64,000 bases of DNA from Gammaproteobacteria bacterium (GCA_013373375.1 JABXHY010000044.1:1-64000), one strand, 5' to 3'; positions 17,139 to 25,477 are shown, numbered from the stretch's first letter. A program made the numbers and translations. The notes: a model not told the origin generated them from the letters alone.

Positions 17139-17822
17139 TTAGCCAATAGAAAAATATTGAGCGATGACCAGTCCGCCCGCATATATCGCAATTAAAAAAG
17201 GGAAAATAATATCTGAAAAAGGCTTGTCTGTTAGCACCAAACGAAAAAATACCTTAATTTCTAATTTCAATATATTCCAGAATGGGGCTTTGATGTATAC
17301 AGAATTAGTCTCTGGATAAGGAAATAATCTAACATCTGAAATATAATCATTATTATCCAGTTGGATTGAAGAAAGAACGTGGTTGCTCTTATTATAGAAA
17401 TAATTCGTTGGCCACCAAAGCTTATCAATTATTGGCGGAAGCTTTCCATCGCCTTTTGGATTATATAACGCTGAGCTTTTTATTAAGTCTTCGGTTTGAG
17501 TGTTTACTCCTACTACACTATCTTTAATAGAGCCTAATTTTCTTACTAAATCAATGTAGTTTTCATGCCTATATATATTTAATTTCAAATGATTTAAAAA
17601 TAATCTCAGTGGAGCTTTAGATGAAATCGTATACCTCCAAACAAGCCATAAATATATTGATAATCCTGCATATATAAGAACATCAGGATTTCCAAATATA
17701 ATACTTCCTCCTAAAACTCCACCCTTATCACCAATTTTACCATCACCATGTATAAATAGGATTATAGCTAGCGAAATTAAAATTAGGGACGTTCTTTGCT
17801 TGGAAAAATCGGAATCATTCAT
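17139..17822 (-). CDS. Multi-pass membrane protein, unknown
   Basis: The 227-residue protein has a hydrophobic N-terminal pair (about residues 12-25 and 43-62), a soluble middle of about 120 residues and a C-terminal segment (200-220). The middle contains no known motif. The coding sequence is very AT-rich with many ATA/AGA-type codons, consistent with transfer. No family was recognised. Confidence 0.5.
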   Translation of the reverse strand: MNDSDFSKQRTSLILISLAIILFIHGDGKIGDKGGVLGGSIIFGNPDVLIYAGLSIYLWLVWRYTISSKAPLRLFLNHLKLNIYRHENYIDLVRKLGSIKDSVVGVNTQTEDLIKSSALYNPKGDGKLPPIIDKLWWPTNYFYNKSNHVLSSIQLDNNDYISDVRLFPYPETNSVYIKAPFWNILKLEIKVFFRLVLTDKPFSDIIFPFLIAIYAGGLVIAQYFSIG

Positions 17823-17936
17823 TTTCTATGAGGATCCAAAATAACTTACAAGTTATGCTGTAAAATGATAATTTTTTTATTTTTTATCTATCGAATTAGT
17901 TCTTATAAAGAGTCCTTGCATGTCAGCAATCTACAT

Positions 17937-18833
17937 CTAACTATTCTTCTCACATTTCTTTAATTCTAAAAAACGTTTATATACTTTTAAATCAAACATA
18001 TGAACAGATACTATCCTTGCATTTGGAAATAAGACTTCAAATTTATTTATTTCTAAATAATTTAACTCTGATTCATTTCCCAAAACCTCTTTATATATTG
18101 ATTCATAATTAGTTGTAAAGTTAACCTCTCTAGTGATCGGCTCCCTATACCCGCTCATTAAAGGAAGTATTCTAGTGAAGTCATTTTCATCCCCTGGTTC
18201 CGGTGAAGTGACTACTAAACCGACATAAACTTTATTACTATCCAAAGTAAAAATAACAGGTGTTGTAGTTGTTGCTGCTTCAAAAAGTAGGTACTGGAAA
18301 TCATACTTAATAATAATATCATCAAGAACTTCGAGTTTGCGCAAATAAAACCAATTCAGAGCTTTTTGCGCTAATTCCTTAAACCAATCTACCTTGAATA
18401 ATAACCAGAAAATAAAAGCGCCTAAAATTTTAAGAGGATTAACTTTTCGAAAGTCTTGTAGATCGTCAATATTTGTGCGTGCTATTGAGTAGGGTACATT
18501 AAGAATTTTGGGGGCCAGTATTCCTAAAAAGAAAGAAGAGATGAAGATAATACTTATAGAGCCTTCAGAAAATAAAGATATTGAAGTCTTAGGATTCATA
18601 AGAGATTGCATATACTGTAATATATCTATATAACCAGATTTAGCACCAAAATAATAAATTAGAAATAAATGAATGAATGAACAAAAAGTAACTAAGAATA
18701 CGCCATGATAAACAGAACGAAAATATAATCTATGTCCATCTTCTCTAATAGTTTGATTTCTTTTGACGAAGGATCTTTCACAGTAAAAATAACCGCCAAC
18801 AATTGGAAGTATCGCCAAAAATGTAAGGTTCAT
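17937..18833 (-). CDS. Membrane protein with C-terminal KVYVG/SGYR domain
   Basis: The 298-residue protein has about four hydrophobic segments in its first 150 residues. A soluble domain follows with TPVIFTLDSNKVYVGLV, LPLMSGYRE and VNFTTNYESIYKEV. I recognise this combination (a substrate- or RNA-like small-domain strand, then SGYR and FTTNY) from a recurring family of unnamed bacterial membrane proteins, often in variable regions. The family has no function I can cite. Strongly AT-rich. Confidence 0.55.
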   Translation of the reverse strand: MNLTFLAILPIVGGYFYCERSFVKRNQTIREDGHRLYFRSVYHGVFLVTFCSFIHLFLIYYFGAKSGYIDILQYMQSLMNPKTSISLFSEGSISIIFISSFFLGILAPKILNVPYSIARTNIDDLQDFRKVNPLKILGAFIFWLLFKVDWFKELAQKALNWFYLRKLEVLDDIIIKYDFQYLLFEAATTTTPVIFTLDSNKVYVGLVVTSPEPGDENDFTRILPLMSGYREPITREVNFTTNYESIYKEVLGNESELNYLEINKFEVLFPNARIVSVHMFDLKVYKRFLELKKCEKNS

Positions 18834-18853
18834 CCCTGTCTCATCTAAAGTTA

Positions 18854-19045
18854 TTAGTTAGCGTTAGTTTGTAAGTCTCTTATTTCAGCTAGGATCTCTA
18901 AGTCTCGTCGAAACTCCTCAGTCTTAACTAATTCTTCAGACGGAGAGAATACTACGCCGTTATCAGTAATAATTTTTCGCGTGTTTTTTCCTTTAGATGC
19001 TTTTATAGTCCTATAAACCCGCTTTTTTTTCTCTTCAAGCTTCAT
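18854..19045 (-). CDS. Short basic protein, unknown
   Basis: The 63-residue product starts at the ATG preceded by AGGTGAAGA; a longer 72-residue form from 19072 lacks a ribosome binding site. The sequence is Lys/Glu-rich and probably helical, with no signal or membrane segment. It sits 20 bp upstream of the KVYVG-domain membrane protein gene and probably heads the operon. The function is unknown. Confidence 0.5.
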   Translation of the reverse strand: MKLEEKKKRVYRTIKASKGKNTRKIITDNGVVFSPSEELVKTEEFRRDLEILAEIRDLQTNAN

Positions 19046-19203
19046 TTCTTCACCTAAATCCGAAAGTCCCATAGTCAGTATATACCATTCGGTACTCTTT
19101 AATCCATTCAGTTCGATTTCCTTTTTCTTACATACTATCTTACTGAATTAGTTGATTTTTTTAAATATTAGATAAAAGCTATTAAAAAAAGGGAAATTAA
19201 TAA

Positions 19204-19935
19204 CTACCTTCTCAAATCATTAAACGCCTTAATCTCCCAAGCCCTTAATCCCATCACCAAACTCGCGCCATCTTTCTCTTTAGTAGGATAGACCATATCA
19301 CTCTGAATACACTTCTCAAACTCTTCTGCCAGTTCCGCCATTTTCTCCTGAATGCGTTTATTCGAGGTTTTACTTAACATGCCAGAGATAAACACCAGCT
19401 TTTCCGATTCGTCTTGAAAGCGAGAACGAAAAAATTCCGTTTGAATATTTTTTTCAAAAAACTGTTGTACCGGCCCATTGGGTTGCCATTTAAATATACT
19501 GCTCACCAGTAACTTAATACGGTTACCGGGTAACAGCTCAATCATTTTTAAGCGATCCAGCTTGGCGAGTAACTGCGTGAGCTCATGTTCGTCGAATCGA
19601 TACACCGCCATTATTTCATCGAAAGTCCAGCGCGAGATCACCAAATTAGTCAGCAACAGCAACTTCTTATTCGACACAACTTCCTGCTCTTGCTCGTAAC
19701 TCAACTCGGTAATTTGCGAGCGCTGTTTACTGGCCATTTGCGCCAATTGCAAAAAGTCGATTTGCAGTAAATCGCAAATGCGTTCCATACGCTGGATCGA
19801 CATTTTGCCTTGCGAAAACATGCGCTTAATGTTGGCTTCGCTCATTTCCAGCTCAGTGGCCAACTGAGCATAAGTAATGCCCGCCTGCCGCAGCTGCTGT
19901 TTGAGGGTTTTGAGTAATTCTGAGGTTCTAATCAT
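19204..19935 (-). CDS. XRE-type HTH transcriptional regulator
   Basis: Residues 8-60 form an HTH_XRE domain (ITYAQLATELEMSEANIKRMF). About 180 residues follow, including a second winged-helix-like stretch (WTFDEIMAVYRFDEHELTQLLAKLDRLKMI) resembling TIGR02147-type regulators. It is transcribed away from the phospholipid operon at 20057, and a 14-bp palindrome lies 10 bp from its start codon. The inference is an autoregulated local repressor or activator of that operon. The ligand is unknown. Confidence 0.8.
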   Translation of the reverse strand: MIRTSELLKTLKQQLRQAGITYAQLATELEMSEANIKRMFSQGKMSIQRMERICDLLQIDFLQLAQMASKQRSQITELSYEQEQEVVSNKKLLLLTNLVISRWTFDEIMAVYRFDEHELTQLLAKLDRLKMIELLPGNRIKLLVSSIFKWQPNGPVQQFFEKNIQTEFFRSRFQDESEKLVFISGMLSKTSNKRIQEKMAELAEEFEKCIQSDMVYPTKEKDGASLVMGLRAWEIKAFNDLRR

Positions 19936-19945
19936 AACAAGGTAT

Positions 19946-19959
19946 AGTATAGATATACT
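19946..19959. promoter_or_regulatory. Candidate operator palindrome of the HTH regulator
   Basis: AGTATAGATATACT has 6-bp perfect arms around two bases. It lies in the 121-bp divergent region, next to the regulator's start codon and about 100 bp from the operon start. Position and symmetry suit binding by the XRE-type regulator. It may also overlap an AT-rich -10 box. Confidence 0.45.
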
Positions 19960-20056
19960 TTAAAGCTCGCAACAGGCTACATTTAACAGGTTCGTTGCTC
20001 AATATTATCCCTTCGGTAATCTTGCCCACAGATTAACTTATCGAAGGAACAACAAC

Positions 20057-20680
20057 ATGATCAGCGTTTACGAGCTAAAACCTAAATTTCAGGGCTTGCT
20101 CAGACCATTGGTTAACTGGCTCGCCAAAGTGGGCGTTACCGCCAATCAAGTCACCGTATTTGCCTTGCTTCTCTCCATCGCCAGTACTGGTTTCGCTTTC
20201 AGCCTGTCATTAATCAACGGCTTCTCACCGGTCCATTTATTAATACTTCCCTTGGTGTGGTTGGTGCGAATGGCACTCAACGCCATCGACGGCATGCTCG
20301 CCCGAGAGCATCACCAGAAATCAGCATTGGGCTGTTTTTTAAATGAAGCCTGTGATGTGGCGGCCGACGCCGTTTTATTTATTCCGTTTTTATTAATACC
20401 CGGAGTATCGATTCCACTAGCGTTAACCGTGTTGTTCTTATTTTTAATGACCGAAGTGTTCGGTTTAATCGCTCCGCAAATTGGTGCATCACGACGTTAT
20501 GACGGCCCGATGGGTAAAAGCGACCGTGCACTGTATTTAAGTATTTTTATTCTCTCTCTCGTAATTTATCCGGCCGGTGCTCCACTGACCAACCTTATGT
20601 TCACAGTTTTCGGTTTGCTTGCCGTTGTCACCATGATTCAACGCACTCGCAAAGCAATTAAGGAGGTGCAACATGCTTAA
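20057..20680 (+). CDS. CDP-alcohol phosphatidyltransferase family protein (YnbA-like)
   Basis: The 207-residue, roughly six-helix membrane protein has the CDP-OH_P_transf signature in the form N-A-I-D-G-M-L-A-R-(8)-G-(3)-N-(3)-D (about residues 75-99). In the classical motif D-x2-D-G-x2-A-R-x8-G-x3-D-x3-D all four aspartates bind metal and substrate; here the first and third are Asn. It heads a four-gene operon with CdsA-like, PlsC-like and DedA-like genes, reminiscent of ynbAB in E. coli. Expected role: head-group transfer from a CDP-activated lipid. AAGGA ribosome binding site. Confidence 0.82.
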   Translation: MISVYELKPKFQGLLRPLVNWLAKVGVTANQVTVFALLLSIASTGFAFSLSLINGFSPVHLLILPLVWLVRMALNAIDGMLAREHHQKSALGCFLNEACDVAADAVLFIPFLLIPGVSIPLALTVLFLFLMTEVFGLIAPQIGASRRYDGPMGKSDRALYLSIFILSLVIYPAGAPLTNLMFTVFGLLAVVTMIQRTRKAIKEVQHA

Positions 20681-21644
20681 CTTTTTTACAACCAGTAACC
20701 CTGTGGTATTAATTTTTAGTGGCATTGTGGCCTTCTTACTCGCCGCGACCACCATTAGTCGATGGCTCGAAGTATTCAGCACCGGAAAAGATTACACCGA
20801 ACTCAATCAACGGATTAATTCCTGGTGGGTGATGATTGCCATGTTCGGCTTTGCCTTATGGGCCGGTGTTAATGCGTCGATTATCTTTTTTGGTTTGATC
20901 AGCTTTTTAGCCTTAAAAGAATATTTTTCAATTATTCCGACTCGCAAAGTGGATCGTCGCGTGTTGTTTTGGGCTTACCTAAGTATTCCATTGCAATACT
21001 ACTGGGCGAGCATCGGTTGGTACGGCATGTTCATTATTTTCATACCAGTGTACATGTTGCTTTTCATTCCCTTTCGCATGGTGTTAATGGGAGAAACGAA
21101 AAACTTTTTACGCGCAGCGGGCAGTATTCATTGGGGTTTAATGATCACGGTTTTCAGTATCAGTCATTTAGCGTTTTTATTAGTACTGCCCAATTCAGTT
21201 TCTTCAGAGACAACATCCGCGATAAGTGAGAACTCGTTAGCCGGTCCTGGATTAATTTTGTTCACGGTTTTACTCACACAATTTAACGACGTCGCGCAAT
21301 ACCTTTGGGGTAAGTCGTTCGGTAAACGCAAAATAATTCCACACATTAGTCCTAATAAAACTTGGGAAGGCTTTATTGGCGGTGTAGTAACCACAGCAAC
21401 TATCGCCGCTTTACTGGCACCATTGCTAACACCACTCAGTCATAGCTTAGGCTTAGTCGCAGGATTAATTATCGGCGTGGCTGGTTTTATCGGTGACGTA
21501 ACCATTTCAGCATTAAAACGCGAACTCGGCATTAAAGATACCAGTGCTTTAATTCCTGGTCATGGCGGGATTCTCGATCGCCTCGACAGCTTAACCTTTA
21601 CTGCACCGTTATTTTTCCACTTTGTTCGATACACCGCGTTTTAA
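20673..21644 (+). CDS. Phosphatidate cytidylyltransferase family protein (CdsA/YnbB-like)
   Basis: The 323-residue polytopic protein ends with the CdsA signature: SPNKTWEGFIGG (about residue 228), GDVTISALKRELGIKD and HGGILDRLDSL. CdsA enzymes make CDP-diacylglycerol from CTP and phosphatidic acid. The start overlaps the upstream gene by 8 bp (AAGGAGGTGCAACATG), so translation is coupled. With the transferase before it and the acyltransferase after it, it could form a self-contained pathway making a CDP-activated lipid and a product phospholipid. Confidence 0.88.
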   Translation: MLNFFTTSNPVVLIFSGIVAFLLAATTISRWLEVFSTGKDYTELNQRINSWWVMIAMFGFALWAGVNASIIFFGLISFLALKEYFSIIPTRKVDRRVLFWAYLSIPLQYYWASIGWYGMFIIFIPVYMLLFIPFRMVLMGETKNFLRAAGSIHWGLMITVFSISHLAFLLVLPNSVSSETTSAISENSLAGPGLILFTVLLTQFNDVAQYLWGKSFGKRKIIPHISPNKTWEGFIGGVVTTATIAALLAPLLTPLSHSLGLVAGLIIGVAGFIGDVTISALKRELGIKDTSALIPGHGGILDRLDSLTFTAPLFFHFVRYTAF

Positions 21645-21658
21645 TCAGGAGTTCACTC

Positions 21659-22324
21659 ATGAAATACATTAATCATACGTTGCGTTTATTCTTTTTTGTG
21701 GTGATTGTGCGTCCGATTGTAAAACTGATTATCGGTTTGAACTTTCGCAACAAACCTGAACTACCAACAGAAGGGCCAGCAATAATTGTGGCGAATCACA
21801 ACAGTCATCTCGATACCATGGTGTTAATGTCGTTAATGCCCATTCGATTGTTAAAACATGTTCAACCGGTTGCAGCGGCGGATTATTTTTTATCGAATCC
21901 GATTAAGGCCTGGTTCGCGACAAAGATCATCGGAATTTTGCCCATTGCTCGGCAACGCCAAATAGATAAAGTAACGGGAAAACCATCTGATCCATTAAAA
22001 GACTGTAAAGATGCATTAGCCGACAACAAAATATTGATCTTTTTTCCTGAAGGTTCGCGTGGCGATCCAGAGTCAATGACGGATTTTAAATTCGGTATTG
22101 CCAAGCTAGCCAGCGAGTGTCCAAACATTCCAGTTTATCCAATTTATATGCATGGACTAGGTAAGGCTCTTCCAAAAGGTCAGTTTATTTTGGTGCCGTT
22201 TTTCTGTGACGTTGCTTTTAGTGCGCCGCTTTATTTTACCGAGAATAAGCAATGCTTTTATGAACAATTAAAAATAACTTTTGAAGAATTAAAAGAAACC
22301 GTAAAAGCTCCCGCTTGGGACTGA
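21659..22324 (+). CDS. PlsC-like 1-acyl-glycerol-3-phosphate acyltransferase
   Basis: The 221-residue protein has an N-terminal membrane helix and the PlsC catalytic motif NHNSHLD (NHx4D, about residues 44-50), followed by FFPEGSRGDPE (about residue 123) for glycerol-phosphate binding and a late PVYPIYMHG. The family acylates lysophosphatidate to phosphatidate at the membrane. It lies 14 bp after the CdsA-like gene with a good AGGAG, so it probably supplies that enzyme's substrate. Confidence 0.88.
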   Translation: MKYINHTLRLFFFVVIVRPIVKLIIGLNFRNKPELPTEGPAIIVANHNSHLDTMVLMSLMPIRLLKHVQPVAAADYFLSNPIKAWFATKIIGILPIARQRQIDKVTGKPSDPLKDCKDALADNKILIFFPEGSRGDPESMTDFKFGIAKLASECPNIPVYPIYMHGLGKALPKGQFILVPFFCDVAFSAPLYFTENKQCFYEQLKITFEELKETVKAPAWD

Positions 22325-22353
22325 TTATTTAAGGATTAAATGAGGAGAATACA

Positions 22354-22953
22354 ATGAATACACAAACACTTGATTATGAATCAATGGATTCTCAATTGAA
22401 CAATTCGAAATCAAAAGTGAATAATAGAATTGCTGGCGTATGGGGATTTTTAGAAGCTACCATTTTCTTTATTGTTCCAGATGTTTTACTCACTTATCTG
22501 GGCAGCCGAAAAGATCGTCCATTGCTGATGCCTATTTTAATGGCGACGCTGGGCGCTTTTATCGGTGGATTATTGATGTATTGTTTTGGTCATTCGAATT
22601 ATGGACTAAGCAGCGAATTAATTACTCGAATTCCTGCCATCGATTCTGCGATGACAGAGCAAGTTAGGATACTACTTAATGAACATGGATTATGGGCGTT
22701 ATTTATCGGGCCACTTCAAGGCATACCCTTTAAAATATTTGCGATAGAAGCCACTCTTACTTCGATTAATCCAGCGCTGTTTTTATTGATTTCGATTCCA
22801 GCTCGAATGATGCGCTTTGTGTTACTGGCTTACCTTGCTCGGCTGTTAGTCACGACGGTTTTTAAATCAGTTAAACAGCGAACGTTAACCTTAATCTGGT
22901 TATGCGGCTGGGTAGGATTTTATGGCTTTTACTTTTATCACTTCGGATTTTGA
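22354..22953 (+). CDS. DedA/VTT-like membrane protein
   Basis: The 199-residue protein has about five hydrophobic segments with GAFIGGLLMYCFGH and FIGPLQGIPFKIFAIEA, which recall the E-x-P/G-rich re-entrant loops of DedA/VTT (SNARE-associated) proteins that translocate or flip lipids. It is the last gene of the phospholipid operon, 29 bp after the PlsC-like gene with an AGGAG site, so a lipid-handling role fits. The family call is moderate because the usual F/Y-x-G-R motif is altered. Confidence 0.65.
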   Translation: MNTQTLDYESMDSQLNNSKSKVNNRIAGVWGFLEATIFFIVPDVLLTYLGSRKDRPLLMPILMATLGAFIGGLLMYCFGHSNYGLSSELITRIPAIDSAMTEQVRILLNEHGLWALFIGPLQGIPFKIFAIEATLTSINPALFLLISIPARMMRFVLLAYLARLLVTTVFKSVKQRTLTLIWLCGWVGFYGFYFYHFGF

Positions 22954-22961
22954 TAGTTATA

Positions 22962-22981
22962 AATGCCTCTAACGAGGCATT
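22962..22981 (+). terminator. Stem-loop after the phospholipid operon
   Basis: AATGCCTC / GAGGCATT form a perfect 8-bp stem with a 4-base loop, 8 bp after the stop. No T tract follows, so it may only stabilise the mRNA end. Confidence 0.4.
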
Positions 22982-23126
22982 AATTGCTAGAGTAACTAAT
23001 ACGAGATATGCCCTGGAGGTGTTTCTCTTTTGATGCGCGGTTACTGAAAACACCATCAAAAATATTTTGCTATAGCTATATTTTTTAGCTTTATCCTTAG
23101 CTCGAGAGTTACAACTCATTATCCAA

Positions 23127-23438
23127 CTAAATGCTATCCAAAGCTTCTGTTAAAGACTCCTCGCTAATCAGCTGTATGAATTCTTGATTATCGACTGCTT
23201 CAATGACCACCCAGGTATTATCATGAGGGTCATAAGCTAATTTAATACTTTCATTAACCGATAAGCAGACCCACATTTTCCGCTTACTCATATCAATATC
23301 ATCTCGCTCTACGGTTACAGAAAAGGGTTCAACTTTTAAAGTACCTAAATTCTTGGCGGTAATCCCATAAGAATTTTCAATATTTTTAACTGATTTCAAT
23401 GCTTTAGTGAAAATACTTTTAACTTGCTCTGAATTCAT
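23127..23438 (-). CDS. Small soluble protein, unknown
   Basis: This 103-residue cytoplasmic protein has no signal or membrane segment. AAGG six bases before the ATG supports the start. The sequence alternates strands (EPFSVTVERDD, MWVCLSVNESIKLAYDPHDNTWVVIEAVD) with a terminal helix, suggesting a small beta-sandwich or cystatin-like fold. It is convergent with the phospholipid operon. No family was recognised. Confidence 0.5.
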   Translation of the reverse strand: MNSEQVKSIFTKALKSVKNIENSYGITAKNLGTLKVEPFSVTVERDDIDMSKRKMWVCLSVNESIKLAYDPHDNTWVVIEAVDNQEFIQLISEESLTEALDSI

Positions 23439-23485
23439 AACCTTGCCATATAGTGTTTTGCACTGTGAACGGAGTATAAGTGTGA

Positions 23486-23906
23486 GCGCAGTATAAAGGA
23501 ATCTTTGTCGATAGGCAGCTTACTCAGCGTTTTTATATCAATAAAGAAACACAGCCTATTATTTTGAGTATAGAGCAGCTAAGGAAATTCAATAGACTTG
23601 GTGTCGAAATGGATTCAAAGCAAGACAGCAACTTAATGTTGGTTACGAAATTCAATGTAGTGCAGAAAGTCTTAAGCCTACTAAATTGCAACTATCTCTG
23701 AGCTGAAATATTGCACTAAAATGGATTAACAAAGGACATTTATTAGATCGTCTTGACTATTTCAGTGCGACGAAATTAGACCATTGTCACAATTAAACCG
23801 TTATTTGAAGGGATTATCGACTTTTAAACTTGGCCTGCATTTTGCTCCTGATTTATTGGAGCATGATGCGTTTTTGCGAGATGCTTTTTTAATATCTATG
23901 TTGTAG
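23486..23906 (+). pseudogene. Decayed protein-coding remnant of unknown family
   Basis: The reading passes through several frames on the plus strand. One frame open from 23486 gives FVDRQLTQRFYINKETQP... to about 23620. A shift continues as QQLNVGYEIQCSAESLKPTK, then IALKWINKGHLLDRLDYF, and finally RYLKGLSTFKLGLHFAPDLL...LISML ending at TAG 23904. Each piece has ordinary protein composition and no frame is open throughout, so I read it as a decayed gene of about 140 residues. The parent family is unknown. It fills the first half of an 809-bp gap between genes. Confidence 0.45.
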
Positions 23907-23916
23907 GAGAAGAACC

Positions 23917-24048
23917 ATGTGCATAGTAAGGCGTTTATACAGCCAAATTGATTATAATATTCATTTGATTCGACATGTCGGCATTAGCCAGTATTATGTT
24001 GAAGGAAAACACGGTGTTGAAAGAATACACGATAATATCGACAAATAA
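23917..24048 (+). CDS. Short reading frame of 43 residues
   Basis: The ATG preceded by AGGAGAAGAACC opens a 43-residue frame starting MCIVRRLYSQIDYN. The ribosome binding site is good, but it lies directly after the decayed remnant and has no recognised family, so it may be a further fragment or a real small protein. No signal or membrane segment is visible. Confidence 0.35.
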   Translation: MCIVRRLYSQIDYNIHLIRHVGISQYYVEGKHGVERIHDNIDK

Positions 24049-24181
24049 GATGAGACATTTGAGGAGTGCTTACATTAGTTGACTGTAACCATTTTAGATT
24101 TATCTTATTTTGAACCTCTAATGGTTATAAATCATTAATTGCTATAACCATTACTTGCTATAAACCCTCAGGGGTTACATT

Positions 24182-24203
24182 GGGCTCTAATCGAGCCCTT
24201 TTT
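24182..24203 (+). terminator. Rho-independent terminator
   Basis: GGGCTC-taatc-GAGCCC followed by TTTTT. This is a compact GC-rich 6-bp stem with a T tract, oriented to end plus-strand transcription from the remnant region. Confidence 0.65.
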
Positions 24204-24247
24204 ATTACCTAAACTTTCTCACCTAGGATAGTATGAATAAGCCATGT

Positions 24248-24664
24248 TTATTTTGATTTAAATCTTGAAGATAATTTATAACCAATCCACGCCATCGGTA
24301 AGTACGCGAATAATAAATCAACCATCACAAAACCAAAGTGCGCCGGGATCATATAAGCGGCGGCAAACCCACCTAACAGAAAAATGCAACCCAAACCAAA
24401 AGCAAAGGCCTGTTGCTTGTTGGTCACTAACATGGTTGCGGTAAAACTGGCCACTAATGTACCCACGGCATGAGCTAAAAATGGAAATATGTAGTGCTTA
24501 AATTCAAATAAATGAATTCCCTGTTTGAGCGATTCCAAATTATTGGGATCAATCCCTTCTGGTGCAGGAATCAGGATGGCACCTAAAGTAACCAACCCCA
24601 TATTAACCGCGCTGCCAATAATTATGGCAAGAATAACAGCACCTATATTTTTAATAATCAACAT
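24248..24664 (-). CDS. Four-helix membrane protein, unknown
   Basis: I place the start at the ATG at 24664, which has AAGGA 7 bases upstream; a longer TTG form reaches 24709. The 138-residue protein has four hydrophobic helices with GSAVNMGLVTLGAIL and VGTLVASFTATMLV, Gly/Ala-rich packing typical of small inner-membrane proteins. This type is common in marine gammaproteobacteria and Bacteroidetes but I know of no function. Confidence 0.65.
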   Translation of the reverse strand: MLIIKNIGAVILAIIIGSAVNMGLVTLGAILIPAPEGIDPNNLESLKQGIHLFEFKHYIFPFLAHAVGTLVASFTATMLVTNKQQAFAFGLGCIFLLGGFAAAYMIPAHFGFVMVDLLFAYLPMAWIGYKLSSRFKSK

Positions 24665-24700
24665 TATGAGTCCTTCGAATAGTCTTTTATTTCGTTTTGA

Positions 24701-24868
24701 GTGTATCAAACATTGTCCGATCTCGTTACCAGCGATGCTGAATTTGCTCGAATTAAAAATGCAAAAATAAGCGCCGATATCTCTCGTATCAAGTTTGCGC
24801 TTACCGGCGACAAAAGTAATGTAAAGCTGTTTAAGTTGTTACCAACAGGTACTCGAGATACTAATTAA
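24701..24868 (+). pseudogene. Orphan 55-residue fragment, probably a gene remnant
   Basis: A plus-strand frame from GTG 24701 to TAA 24866 reads VYQTLSDLVTSDAEF ... FKLLPTGTRDTN. Composition and helix pattern look like the C-terminus of a soluble protein, and there is no ribosome binding site. It overlaps the 5' end of the long form of the neighbouring minus-strand gene. I interpret it as the tail of a deleted gene; a small protein is the alternative. Confidence 0.35.
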
Positions 24869-24871
24869 ATG

Positions 24872-25381
24872 CTATCCATTGCACCATCCACAGCCCAGTA
24901 AAAAGGTATCGTCAGATAAAGGCGTTAATCCTACGGTTTGGGGGCACACAACTGGAATATCAGAAATCTCTTCGCTAAGAACCGCTCGCTGGTATTCACC
25001 AATTTTCACATCATCATTGAGAGGCTTCACCAACTTAAGATCAGCTACGACTTTTTTATAATCGCCTTTAAATTTGCTGTAGACATAACCATAAAAATCA
25101 CGATACACAGGATCCGCGACTGTTGCGATCACGGCGCTGGTCCTTGCTCCAGAAATAACAATCGGCTTTTCAACAATAACGACCGTAGTATCGGTCATAC
25201 CTTCCCCGTATTGCGTGACTGCATAACCTTGCTTAAATTGACTTCCCGATGCGTCGAGGTCGCGAGCCACGCCCAAAGAAAATGTTTCGCATAACAATGC
25301 GCTTTTTAATTGTTGATTAACATCAGACTTGATCGCTCCGCAACTGCTGAGGAGTAAAATGCAAATTAAAAGCTGTTTCAT
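24872..25381 (-). CDS. Lipoprotein, unknown
   Basis: The 169-residue product has a lipoprotein signal with lipobox LSSC (Cys14). The mature part carries further cysteines (LLCETFSLG, VVCPQTV, LLGCGWCNG), and the C-terminal CGWC pair resembles a thioredoxin-like CxxC but without the surrounding fold. It is a stand-alone gene. The function is unknown. Confidence 0.65.
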   Translation of the reverse strand: MKQLLICILLLSSCGAIKSDVNQQLKSALLCETFSLGVARDLDASGSQFKQGYAVTQYGEGMTDTTVVIVEKPIVISGARTSAVIATVADPVYRDFYGYVYSKFKGDYKKVVADLKLVKPLNDDVKIGEYQRAVLSEEISDIPVVCPQTVGLTPLSDDTFLLGCGWCNG

Positions 25382-25477
25382 TTTGGCAGGCTCTGTTTAC
25401 GAGTCAGTTGTCAAATTATAGTGCAAGATTTTATATTTATTAAATTGAGCAACTCGTAAGAGCAGCATAACGGCCGA

